Source of the DNA: Varroa destructor
Lineage: Eukaryota > Arthropoda > Arachnida > Mesostigmata > Varroidae
DNA length: 64,000 bases
NCBI RefSeq assembly: GCF_002443255.2
Contig: NW_019211454.1
Coordinates: 1,687,936-1,751,935, forward strand
Direction of reading: 5' to 3'
A program made the translations under genes and the position numbers. The notes under the pieces are model-generated. The model worked only from the letters and a program-made list of their open reading frames with translations, did not search any database and was not told where the DNA came from. Of this stretch, positions 12,716 to 26,300 are shown in pieces (the stretch's first letter is position 1; every line of letters begins with the position of its first letter).

Positions 12716-15700
12716 GACAACTCAATTTCACGTGATGGGTAGTTAATAGGTGACTAAGATCGTTGGGTCTACGTTCTCACGTAGTGTTCCATGATATGGC
12801 CATGCTCCTTATTGTATAATTTTTCCATAAATCACATCATCACACATAATTACAACATCAGTATCACAGCAGTTTAAACTAACCTTAGAAAGTATCATCA
12901 GGATTTAGTTATTTCATTAATAAAACCGTGCGTGATCTCCTTTATGGTAGCATTAGGAAGAGAAGGGCCGTTGTGATTCAATCAGAGACTAAGTGACTAA
13001 GGCATGGAGGCTGTTTAATTGATGTCATAGATGTTTTCGATCGTAGTCTTATCTTTCGCTATCATAAATTTACTAAAATACGGATGTATTATTTAGATTA
13101 ATTAATTGTGAAGTTAAAAAATAATAGTCTTTATTAACAGAGGACAGGGGAACTTGAAGCGGCGACCCATGGGTTTTTTCAAGTTCGAGGAAGTTATGGT
13201 GGCCATTGTATGAGATTGATCAAATGTTCATAATTAACGATATTGAGTAGGTTAGCCATTACGCTTACAAGAATGTTTAATAAACTTTTCAGCGTCTGTG
13301 AAAATCATGTCTGGACTGTAACCCAATTATTTTCTTGAGTTAGACGCCCTCGTAGATGCTACGTTCGTCTTAACCAGATCCTCTGCGATTGCTCTCGACT
13401 ACTGTTTTTCTTGTGTTAGCTTCCAGACATTTTTCGAAGTTTTCCATAGTGAACCTTTCTGCCATAGCCTTATTTTGACTATACCTGAACCTGAAAAGCT
13501 ATAACCAAACCAATTAGATGAGGGCAGAAGGTTCCGGCCTTAGCATGTATTTATCTCCCGCGTGGTTCCAAGTTTGATCACTAAAAAGCGTTCAGTAATG
13601 TAATTTTTCGAAACGTATCGGAGTCGTAACATCAGATCACTAGATTGTGCTCTTGTTTCATCCGTGTGAAAACAATGACCAGATTGGCCACGTACTCGAA
13701 ATTCGGAGTCGGCCAACATCGAGTTGATATATAGGGCTTGAAAACGGACCATTTTGTCTGCAAACTTCCGACAAATATTAGCTGTGTTTCATACATTGTG
13801 ATTATTATTAATGAACAGTCATCGTTCCTCATTTATTCTTCGGTGGTCGACCATATTTATCACCTCAAACACGCGTGCATGTAAGATGGGGCATTCAAAT
13901 TTCGGAATTTAGTCAAAAAACAGTCATCTAACTAGACGAAATTCTACCGAGATAACTTCAGTCTTTGCCAGAGATTGACGGTCTACTTAATTGCCGGTTT
14001 CTACGCGGCTTCTAAAAATCCAAAGAAGATAGGACCTAGACCTTTCGGGTGTCTTCAGTCCCTGCGTTCTTGAGAGTCTTGGTATGTTACCGACTCATCG
14101 AAATTTTCTGTATATAGCGTATTTAAGTGACACTTTGACGAGTCTTTGTCTAGCAATATCGCTTGACGCATTGTTACTACTATTATAATCTATCCACAGA
14201 GTAAAGGAAAAAAAATCTATAGAAAATAATTAGTGATTAGATCTAATTTAAGAATTTAGACTAAGAAATGAAAGCTGTACATACGAAGTATTTTATTGGA
14301 ACATTTGTTTTGTTTAAACACGGCCTCAGAAACAACTGATAGGAGTAAGATCGGATTTAGGTACCGCGCCTTTGACCTACATCTATCTATACTGCTAATA
14401 AGCTATTTATACTACCTGTCTGTTGGTTTGTCGTGTTGATGGTCGAATCGGGTCGTCGGGGTTTCATCTTGAAAAGAGTTGCTCAGAGTTTTTCACTAAG
14501 CGCTAATTTGGCTGGTCGTAAACGAAGGCCAGCGTTTTTCTTAGTCCTCCATGTTTGAATGTAATTTTACCGTACCGCCGTATACAAACGTCAAGGTGGC
14601 CACTGCATCATCATTGCTAATGCATCCTCAAAATGTCTTCAAGATGTACGGATGTATGCTCCTGTGAAAGTTGTTCTATGTAAGCAAGTGTCCGACAAAC
14701 TGTTTAAGTTATTTAGTGGAAGAAGCTATTAAGTTGTATCTGATTGCCACTTGACGTTATATATTTTAGCTCTGCACAAGCGATGTGTTTTGTGGCAAAA
14801 CGGAGCTCGTTGGTAGCACTCTAATACATAATATGAAGAAAAGAAGATCGCCAAACGTATCGTGTACGATAAGTATTATCACGTACACAGGTGGAAGTGA
14901 CCGCTAAAGGAGATGAACGATTAGTTTAATGAACGGACGAAGACGGTCACACACCGTCTGATAGCCATCACTTGGATTAATTAGTGTTCGTTTTTAATGA
15001 TATTTTTAGTAGAGACAATCTAAGTGCGGCGGTCGAATTTATTCCGGCGAAATAAATCGATGGGAGAAGCTTAAATTTGGGACAAGGATATCGATAATAT
15101 GTGCATAGCTGTTCCCAAAAAAAAAGTGTCTTTCCGGGTTTGTTTTGTAAATTATTCTCACAATTCGGTTTGCTTTGTTTGATACTCAATTGACCTACAC
15201 CGCCATGTTAACAGTATAATATTGCTTATTTTTACCTAATTAAATTTGAAAAACACATAGGGTCCCATCTAAGTATACGAGTTATGGCGGATACGAATTG
15301 TGCCACTTGTTATACGGGTCAGCTGGATCAGGAGCTGAATATTTGTTTGACATAGAGCCGCAGGTCTCTATCTCTACGTAATGACATTGCTGTGAACCCA
15401 TTCAAGTACATGTAAATAGATGCTACAGTCTGTTATGATCTTTTCGAGCGTTATTTTTTCAATCGATCAGGAATTTCAATCGGATCACCTAAAGATTAGC
15501 TAGCCTAAAGATTGGATAGCTCCGTTAGTTGGAACATTTTCGTACTGTCGAATCAGGTTCCCAAGAATTTAAACGCAGAGGCAATTTGCGGATATTCCGT
15601 CGCCCGCCTAAATGATGCGGGATTTACTATACCCCGTCCAAATGTGAAACTGACATCCATTCCATACGATCCTAATATTATCTAGATTTGTTATTACTAA

Positions 15701-17001
15701 CACTGCCGTTTTAATCATCGGTCAGCCGCCCAGATGATGTGATCTATGTCTCTCTCTAAGGGATGCCCTCATCGTTCCTGAAGATCCATATTAAACACTA
15801 TAGTCGTTAGCACAGATTAAGTTTATATATATTTAGTTTATAACATAATCCCTATTACCGCTTAATTAAGCCATCATTGAAGCTATACAAGGGTTGCTGT
15901 TAAATAGTAAAAACAATAGTTAATAACTAGCGAAACGTATCTGTCGGTCGAGGAAAATTGATTTTCGTATTACTTTTTTTTAAGCAGCAAGCGTGTCATG
16001 GAGCCATTTTCGACTACGTATCGCATCATACGTTGCTTGTCTGAAAACGCAATGAAGAATCTAATCTGAGAGCTTGTGCGCGTACCACAGTCGCCTATGA
16101 TCTAAACAGTAGCGCAGTGTCCCCTGAACGTAGATAGCCTATGCGAGTTGCTCCGCTGTTGTTTACGCTTTGAAGGTTCTTCGTAGACGACGGATCGCTG
16201 CAATTCCGCGCAGATGCACGCCAGCGACTTTTTCGGCGACAGCGCATCGAAGACGTGTGAAAAGCTCTACAACCATTGACTGACGCTACTACGACTAGTT
16301 TCTCGTTGTCTTCCCAAAATCATTGAAACAACTTATAGAAACGTGGGCGAGTACGTATCTTCTTTTAACGATAACATTGCCTCAACTCATTCTCACCATT
16401 GTTCTAGCATTTTAGAAGGGATTGCTTCTTGGTATTTGAGGAAGGAGATAGGCGAAGAACATGTGCAGAAATCAGCTAGCGAAAGTGGTGGAGTTGTTGC
16501 AGTTTGACCACTTATTCGGACGTTGTAAAAACGCTCATATATAGTACGATAAAGGAGCATTAAATATGAATTGATTCAACTGTTATCAGTTACGCGAGGT
16601 CAAACTAGATGTTTCATATAGATAATGAAGTTATTGGCTAGTATTGTCGTCGAACGAGGCTTGTGTGTCACAATGCATCGAGTTCGAGTTTCCTCCGTGA
16701 CAGATAAGCCTGAACAGCACGGCATCATACTTTGTAAGTGTGAGACAACTGAACCCTTCTATCTCGACCCCTAGTAACTATTAGATATCATCTTCATTAG
16801 CGTGTACGGAACTTTATACCAGACAGATAGGAACAGTCCAGCTATAAGCACAGTTGCGCACCTATATAGCAATAAAAGAAGCAAAGATTCCTTGCGTATA
16901 ATCAATATTGCTTAGCTGTTTTCCTAAACAATGCTATCTGGATAGGTTATCAGAGTCAGCCACCGATCTATTCGTGCTCTCGCCCTAATTACCTATTTTA
17001 G
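12716..17001. other. No assignable gene upstream of the pseudokinase
   Basis: AT-rich DNA with no recognised domain. A TATA-like CTATATAG lies near 16.86 kb and could serve a transcript starting just before the tentative first exon. Direct support is lacking. Confidence 0.45.
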
Positions 17002-17021
17002 CAGAGATTCAAACTGTCCAG

Positions 17022-17333
17022 ATGAAACAATGTGACGACCATTTAAGTGAAGACCGCGTAGCTTTTCATCAACGAATCAGCACACCGATACATTTGCGAT
17101 TTGGTGCGTACCTGCAGTTTTACGACCTCGAAAAAAGACCTTTCGACAAAACAACACATTCTGACCCTTTGTGGCGTGCGATGAATGCCATCGTTTCACA
17201 CAGAAAATTACAACCGAACCAAGAAAATGCAGAGACTCAACAAAGAGCTACCAAAAAAGTTATTGGCGTTAGCCTTCAGCCTGTTGTCCTGAAGTCGGAT
17301 AACGGAGTAAACACATTTCGAGCCATGCGGAGA
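17022..17333 (+). CDS. Tentative first coding exon of the pseudokinase gene
   Basis: This 104-codon open frame lies just upstream of the glycine-loop exon. It has coding-like codon use, a mixed-composition product rich in Gln, Lys and Arg, and no recognised domain. The frame is opened by a TAA near 16988. A possible acceptor (TTTTAG or TTTTAGCAG) sits at 17001-17004, so it could be an internal exon; otherwise the ATG at 17022 may be the true start, though its context is weak. Two weak donors keep phase 0: AGA|gtaata after 17333 and GGA|gtaaac after 17306. Either would join in frame to the next exon at 17604. Membership in the gene is inferred from phase and proximity only. Confidence 0.5.
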
Positions 17334-20300
17334 GTAATATGTCTATTCAGTACGACATCATAATGTTATGTTATATGGTTGTTGTTAGTGCTATGCAAAG
17401 GAAGGAAGGAAGGGAGGGAGAATGCGCTTCATCCAAGCAGTCAATCAATTTGGACAAGGTCAAACGACATCATTTGGCATCCTAAATTTTTTGGCTGAAT
17501 TGTTGGTGAGAAGATTTATGTCTAAGAAACTTAGGTTCCGATTTTATCTTCTCTGCATATGTGGCTTGTAACAGCGTTGCCTGAACTTGCAATACGTGGA
17601 CAGCAGTGGTCACAGAATGACTTTATTCTACACAAATCGATCGGGAAAAGTCGATTTGGGTCTGTACACCTCGCCACCAATCGCCGTTCCGGAGAACAGG
17701 TCACCGTGTTCCTTTAGCTGTTTAATTGAGAATAATTGTATGCAACTGTGATTGGCAGCCTCTATCATAAATGGCATTATATAAGTGGTTAAATGCTATC
17801 CATTCATTTAGATGGGTACTATTCGTATATTGAGGTGATTGAAGACCTGAGCAACTGGGTTATTTCAGGTGGCCCTAAAGATTCTCGATAAAAATAAATT
17901 AACCGAGCAGCGGCGTACATGGCTGGAGGAAGAGCTCTATCTGCTACAGAAGCTCTGCCATGAGAATATCATTAAAATACGTGGCTGGTTTGAAGATGGG
18001 CCCAGCCTTTTTATCATGCTTGAATATGCTGAATGTCTCGACGTTTCACAGGTAACATCAAAAATACATACGAAATATAACATCGTTACATGTGTGCAGC
18101 CTTTCGATGAGTAGGCTCTTTTCGTACGCCTCACTACCATCTATTGTTGTCACACACATCTATTGTTATCTTGCACCCTATCTATCACACAGCTAAGGGA
18201 GATATACGGAGACGCTTTTTTTGATGCTTGTTATAAACGTAACAGACCATAATGACTAATTAGATTCAGTTTTCTCACAATCACAGATTGAATACTTATT
18301 CAAGCTCAGCACTTATTTCCAACTCCATGGCTTCAAATGGTTTCTAAAATTAGTGGGGGTACTTGTATAGTTATGGAAGCCCTAGCCCCTAGCCACGACA
18401 GATCCATCAAAAGTCATGTTTCTGGTGCGTAAATTATCCTATTCGTGTCATTCATGATGACGCCATAATTAGGAAGAAGTCGTCTATTATCGGCTGAGTT
18501 TAGTATTTTTTTGTAAGCATTGAGTTAGTTTAGTTACACCGAAAGCGATTGCGTTTAAATTTCGTTAAAATACTGAGTAACTGTATGCAAGTTGAACATG
18601 AATATAGCTGTCTTGGGATTTATGATTAAATAAAGCTTGGAATGTACATTACAATATCTGTTAGAGAAAAATAAGTTTCTTTTGTCGCTTCTTTCTTTTA
18701 TTAAAATAAATCGAAAAATCCACAAAGGTTATTCAGACTTCAAACACGGAGGCGAAGTTGCATCGTGCCCGGTCAAGCACGGCAAATGTGTGATCATAAC
18801 AGAGAAATATTAGCAACTTGATGGTCGTTAAGTTCATTGTTTCGTAAAGCAAAATGGCAAAACAGTTATCCGTCGTATTAGTTTTTATGGATTCTTCCAG
18901 AGTGAAGTCTCAGAGTCGCCAAAACCAGGCAAGTTAAACGCCTCTACCAGAGCAGTAAATTACTACGTGCATAGGTTATGATAGTATATCGCTGGATTAC
19001 ATTAGGTGATAAAGCGAATTATATTTGCGCTTTGTTACTTCTTTCTGATGTGTGGTTCTGGCTTGTTCTCGGGAACGCTCTTCGTTTAGACACTGTAACT
19101 AAGTAGACAATCGGACTTGATCTTGAATCGTTGAAGTAATACTTCGCTGTCTTATCGTAGCTCGGTACTGCACAATTAAAAGGCAGCTTTCTGTGTTAGA
19201 GTCGAAACACAGTCAGAACGTTGCTTCCGCTCTCAAGGAATGCAACCCAACATCAGGATCAGTCTATCTTGGCGAACCTTTAAGGGCGACGTTTATAATA
19301 GAAGTGTAACGTGAAATCCTTTCGCGATAAGGTTCCTTTGGGGTGGAATGGCAAGACAGGTGCTCATTTTTAGACACCGTGGCTCTAACCGTTGTACACA
19401 GCCAATGAAACACGAATAGAGCTTCCTATGGCAGATAATGTTTCATTCTTGTCAACGTGAAGCGCGTCAATAAACTTCAACACATAGTTCTGTTTAAACC
19501 GGCAGTCACCAACGATTGGTCACCCTTACGAAGGTAAACATGTTTGCTGATAGACACTATTTTATAAGAATTTTATGGACGAGCTCTGTTTAAAATTGAG
19601 CGAGGTTACAGTATTATCAACTGGAATGAGCCAGTGTTACTTAAGTCTTATAATTTTATACATAAGTAGTCGCGTTTTTTTTTTAAATAACCTAATGCTC
19701 TATTGGAAGTAAACGTTCTCTGTTGCTCTGAAATTGATGCAAATTAGGGTGTCCGTTTCAAAACAGGCACACTTCTCAATATATTAGCTCTATGTTTTAA
19801 TATTATCTGATAAAGATCATTCGTAACGAGGTGTTTCGACTTTACCACCAGAGTAGCACACGCCGAAAACCAGTGAATCTGTACTTTTGAGGTAATTTGC
19901 AAAATCCCTGCGTTGTCTGATAAGGGAAACGTTTATTTTGGGTTGAAAGCCTTACAGGCTTTAAAAAAAAAATTCTGCTATTCGAACCTTATCTATGAAG
20001 GCACATTGTATATCTTTCATAACCAGGTTGCATTTTTTTTTACCGTCTCGTTCAAGTCTTTTCACGCATATCCGTACTCAATTGAAAAGAGACGTCGTTT
20101 GAACAAACGAGGTCATTCTCTCGAACCTAGAATGGAATTCACGTTCCGTAGATTCAGCTTATCATCCGAAATAGACCTTTGGAGTTGAATTATGCAATGG
20201 AGCTTCAGATTTACCTAGGTCCCGCCACCAGCTGACCAGCTTATCGTCACGTATGGCTTTTTAGATAAATATCTTGTTTAACGAAAGACATTACAAACTA

Positions 20301-23300
20301 TAAAAATGTAAATATAGATTAATTAAATGTTACTTGACAAATGATTGATGCTGTAGGCATGTTAATTACGATAGCGTAATTAATGAATGGCAATATTGAT
20401 GAGACTTTTGTGGATGTTTTGGTTGGTAGGACTATTAGCGCTTTTCGAGCAGGCAAAATAGGTGTCCTGAAAAAATGTATAGACATACTATGTGAACATT
20501 GGATTTAGCTGTTCCTAAGTGCTATGCCACTAAGTATGTCATTTTCAAAGGTTCATGCTTTAAATCGCTGGGAAGGAGTAATCCTTTCGGAAATCTTTTC
20601 GGAGGAGAACTTCCAAATTGGGTGCTTTCTTTAAGATACTCTAGATTTTTCCTAGTATCTTATCACAATATGTTTGTCGTTAGGTCCTTGAGAGCTTAAA
20701 TTTAATTCGTAAATGCTTTCAAATGCACTTTGTAAATAGTAAATAATAAAAGTGAGCCAAAAAAATGCCAACATAAGCTTATTTTAAGTGAATGCGGGTT
20801 TTTTTCTTCCCAATATACTCGAATAGGAGGTAATGCGATAATTAGCGATATATATATATATAATATAGCGGTATATATAATATGCGATCTTACGAAGATC
20901 ATCTTCACTAGATGTTTGGGGTTTCAGATTTGCAATTAAAGCTAGAATAGCGTTGGCAGACACATCGATTAATAGTTACGTGTTGAACTTATGCGCAAAT
21001 AATAATGGCGGAAAAAAGAATTATTATTTTACAATGAACGTTACCATGCTGGGAAACATATAGAGATAGTGAAGAGTATGTATCCGTATTCTTTCTCAAA
21101 ATCATTAATTGCCAGTGTTTACCTCATGGCGGTACATTTTAATACGTAATCACTAACTTTATCTAGGAACTAGCAGGCGCATCCGCTAAGTTAGTGTCGA
21201 AATAACTAGGTGGCTCCGTCCCATGTAACAATTATAAGCAGATAAGGTTTGCTTTTCGTAATTTATACCAATGATACGCAGAGTTACACAACTCTGCGTA
21301 TGTCGACAAATCCCAATTCCAATATATGTAAGCGTGCGAAGTTACACGTTCTATGTGTAATGTCAAGTTAGCTGAATAGTAGGCCGTTGGATGGCCTAGA
21401 AACTTAGCTGGAAATAATACACTGTGTTCGACAAACGCAAATGGGCCAATTTTGAGAAATAACATTGCGCATGCTTAGATCAAATAGGAACACCAAGCAC
21501 TCGTTGTTGTAGAAAGAGGAAAAAGCATGGTTTAAATACTTGCCTACACCTGCCTGTCGAGAGTGAGTCACAAATGTTGAGGCTCAAAACCGTAAACAAA
21601 TAAGTAAGTCAGCGACTTAACTTTTCTGCAGTATGTCCGTTCCGGCCGGTTTCGCGCGATGAAGGTGCCGGATGCAATAGGTGTGACCCGACAGATACTG
21701 AACGCATTGTTCCATCTACACGAGAGGGGTATTTTACACCGAAATATCGTGGCTAGTACAGTTTTACTTAAGCCGATATTAGGTAAGCATAATTTAAGGT
21801 AAGAAAATTAAGCATAATCTACACATTTATGTGACACAAACCTCGAGTTTGTGTGTTATGTCCATTGCGTCAAGAGGAGCCCAGCCACACCCTGAGGTCA
21901 CTAACCATGTCTTCTTTCCACTTAAACGACTGATCAAGCTTTATTGGGATCTAGCAGTAATTATAGCTCCGGATCGGAGTCAGGTGTTTGAATCTATTAG
22001 ATAATATGCAAGTAAATTTATCATCTATTTTAGGTGAATTAGGTACGGGCCGTCCATCGCTTTTCGCACTCCTATCGGGATTTAGTTGTACCATCGTGGT
22101 TCGCAAGACGTCGCGCAGGTGCAAGAATGTCGTAATATTAGTCTCTCTATTGCGTAGCTTTTTGTACATGTAATAGCGAAATGCTTGCAACAAGCGTTGA
22201 GCGGTTGAGGCTATAGTGCATAGTGCCCGTAGCTTGAAGTGACTTTTTCGATAACCAGACTTCGAACAAACGCTTTTTGATTAAAGACATCTAGGTTCGT
22301 GGTTTCCCTGAAATTTTTTGTCTGTCACTCTCGTGAGGTTACTATACGTACAATGCGATAAATAAGAAGTTTATCATTTGGTACTTTTTCCAATGTAGTA
22401 ATGCCTTTGCAGATGCTGCTCACAACCAAACAATGAAACATGTGGCTTCAGACCGGCGACGTACGCTGAGAACCTTAGCGGAAAGGTATTAAACAGATTT
22501 TGTTATCGGGCTTGGACGTTGAGTCGGACTGTTTATATTTTGGCATCAGCTTTTGCATATGTGTGTATTAGCATGCGTTTTTTATGTAGTCCCTAAGCTT
22601 CTTTTATAACATCTTCTATATCTTATTTCGATTCTTCTAACCGTGCACTGGTTATTTTAGGAGCTGAGGGGCCGAAATTTCTTTTATAAAGCTCATAATT
22701 TAATTAACATGCGTACAATTCACAGCGACGGTAGCATTTCTCCCTCGACTTCAGCCTGCAATAAACAAATGCGTTTCTTAGCTTTGTCTCCCTTTTTTAC
22801 TACTTAACAACCGATTGAGCTCTTTCATCGTAACTGGAGTCAATTAGGTAGTTTCGCTTTGAAATTACCTTATTTCTCCCCATTCTATTTTCGCCATAGA
22901 CCTTTGCTTCCGGACTACAGCTCTGGCAATACCGCGTAAAGCTTGCTGATTAATACTACATTACTGAGGATAGGGTTTCAGTTCCAGTCCTCCGCAGAAT
23001 GGTTATTTTCATGGATTAATCATATATATATAAAGATTTACATGGGCTTACTTTTCCAGCCATAGGACATTGCATATAAGTCATTTCCAGCTGATGGCAC
23101 ATCTCGTCTGTTGGAATGAAAAATAGCATATTGAGCCCATCAATAAGGTTTAGTAAGATGTCCTAGCGGTTACATAGGCCGCTATTGTCAAAGCGTTGAA
23201 TTAGATTTAACGATAATATACAGGTTTGTGAAAGACCGTTTTTAGTGTACGCGGAAATATACGCCAAAGTATACCCTGCTAATATACTGGTAATGATATT

Positions 23301-26300
23301 ATACGGTATAATAAGGTATTCCGACGCATCAGTACTATTTTTGTAGCACTTAATTGTTTAAGTCATTTTACGGTTTTCGGCACACGTGTACATGAACATT
23401 TTCAAATTATATATAGTGTATGCTCAGTTTTTGTGGAGCTCGGCTTCATCTTGTCGGCTGGCATCATAACTTCTTTCTTTTGCGTTTTATATTACCGAGA
23501 TACAGATTATTACGCAGATCACTACGAGAGCCTGAAAAGTCTTCATTGCAACATGAAAAATATTTCCTTTCTTATAATTTAATGCTTTACTAAAAGTTTT
23601 AATCAATGCCTTAGAAAAGTTTTAAAATAAAATCATAGATTGGGCTTAAGAAGGACTTCCGCGCAAAGAGGCCGAAGGACTTTGGTTAGAAACGAGAAAG
23701 CCGACATTTCTTATATGAAAAATTAATAATAGAGCTTTCTTTGTCGTAGAGTTTTTATTGAATATGGATTCTTCTTCTTCCTTCTAGCTTACCTTTGGAA
23801 TGCTTATGTTTCTCTGACATTTGTCGAGGGCATCTAGGAGCGCTCGAAAAACAGATGAAAGCCTTTTTACAGAAGGCTTCTTATTTCAATCAGAAGGTCG
23901 GTTTTCAATTTTTTTTTAAATGCAACAGTTGACTGTATTGCACGAACGGTACTAATTTTCCCGATCAGCCTATGTGGCACATCATTAAATTTCGTATAGT
24001 CATAGTAGCAGTCTGTGTAATTCTGTGCTAAATTAGGTATTTAAGGAAAAAGGATAGAAAAATAAAAAAAAATAACGGTCTTCGATTCCTTGCTATCCTA
24101 CCTGTATTTTAACTAATAAATATAAAGTTCGTTTTCGGCTGGGCCTGCAGATAGACTCCTGGTACGTTGGTGTTCTAATGTTCCACATGGTGACGGGATA
24201 TCTACCATCAGTTCTTCCAATGGCTCACCGCCTGTCCGATCAGCTCGCAGCTGCTGCACCTGGTGAGTATGTGCAGCTGGCTATATCGTTGGCCAATGAA
24301 AAGCCACTTGAGCGGCCCAACATATCCGATGCCCTCCAGGAATGCACCAGGGTAACTATCCAGGAACGTTTTCATTTGGACCATTGAAATGGCTCTGAAT
24401 TTATATAGCAGCCTGCGGAAAGCCCCTCACAGACCATGACATTTTGAATGAAATATGAATAGTTGTATATACAAGTATATTATTGTTCTAACGAGCATTT
24501 AGTCAAGCCGTAACAATTCATAGATCTAAATCTATTTGTTATAACCCGTCTTAGTATATATCTAGATTAGATATAGTCATGGTACAGCATAGAGCATAGC
24601 ATAGAGGCTATTGGTTGTAGGTGAAATATTTGGGTAAAGAAAACAGCATGAAGGAAAGAAAAAAGTTTTTTTTAGTAACCCCCCATTTTTCACATAATCC
24701 CGTTTTTCCAATCTCCTTTCGACGCATTGTATTACGTACTGATGTAATGCTCATTTGCATTGTTTTAGATTTTGTTAACGAAAATGAGGGACAAGCGGGA
24801 AAAAATGGGTTCATATAAGGCGGGTTTTGCTTGAGACACCGTAAACGCATACTTTTCAAGCTATATACTGGATGAATGATCGTCAAGCCATGCCGCACAC
24901 GCCAGAAAGTCTATAGTGTCACAAAATAAGACCAAATTAAAGTCACCGACTTGTCTTCAAGTTTACGTAAATGCGTTCACCGCATGTTATTTTTTCATCA
25001 TTGTCTATCTATCATCCAGTAATATATCGTGACCTCTGTGTATAGTCAATCTCATTCGATTTTCGTATTCTTCAAGTTTGGAGTTATATGCATATTTTCA
25101 TTGATCTAAGTAGTTCATTTCCAAATTGATGTATTTAAAAGCTGGTACTGGTGTAAATTGAAACACCCTATGGAAGGGGTAAGTCGAGATACCTCGTGAC
25201 TAGGCATTCGGGGCAACTGTTCCGACCCGCTTCGTGTTTTTTGTAGTAGTAGTTAAACTATTTTAAACTAAGTAGACCACATTATAAACGATTCGAACAT
25301 TTAAGAATACGAAACGTGACCATCCTTGTTCCAAAGGCTAAACATGATCCGGTATACGATATGAGTAGTGCTAGGTTGACAGGTGCGATCACTCGGTAAT
25401 ATGTCGTAGTGCTGCAATTATTTTAGTTTAGTTTTTGTTGTTTATAAGTTGTTAATCTTCATATAAGACAACAAGCCCGAAAAAGCTACGATGGCAACTA
25501 TCTTAGGAATATGATGACACGTACTCGTTCTGCGGTAGTACCAGTAAACTTCATTAGTCAATCAATAATATAGTAATTATTAATAATAATAATAATAACA
25601 AAAAGTCGTGGTGAACTGATTTCGAAATATATGCGGGGTAAGTCTCTCATAACCCATACCATGTGATGCCTTAATTCACTGGACTGAATTGAGATACTTT
25701 ATTTTAGTAGTAATTCAAACGGGGCCTGTCACATAATAGCCAGATAGCAGGACGATTACACCATACCAAAGTCGGATCAGTATATTCCGTACGCCAAATT
25801 TTGTAGGCCCTCAAATACTTCATCCTAACTCACTTTCCCCTATATTGTCCTTTGTTCTTGTCGGGTTTGCAGTGTGAGGAATGTGTATCTATTTAATTTA
25901 ACTATACATGTTCATCTCACGACTTGAATGGATTTTCATTATTTCCAGGTGTTGAAGGTCATTTGTCCTCAAGAAACTCGCATCGAAAAAGCTTTGAAGC
26001 CTACGGGAACTACACCGAAAGAGTCTCAAAAAATTATGAGAAAGCCCGAAAAACTTTCCAAACCGCCAGAAAGCTCTTCGAAAGTGTTCGAAGCCTCGCT
26101 ACCAGAAAAATCAACGAAGGTGTCTGAACCTCTCGCGGTGCAACTGATGGACCTCACAAAAATGCCAGAAGCCCCTTCAAAAAAAGCTGTTTTGGCTATA
26201 AAACCATTTAAAAAACTTTCTGAGACAGTTGAAACGACCACTATAAAGCCTGAGAGCATAAAACAAGCTGAGGACAATATAATGGATCAACCCCAAAATG

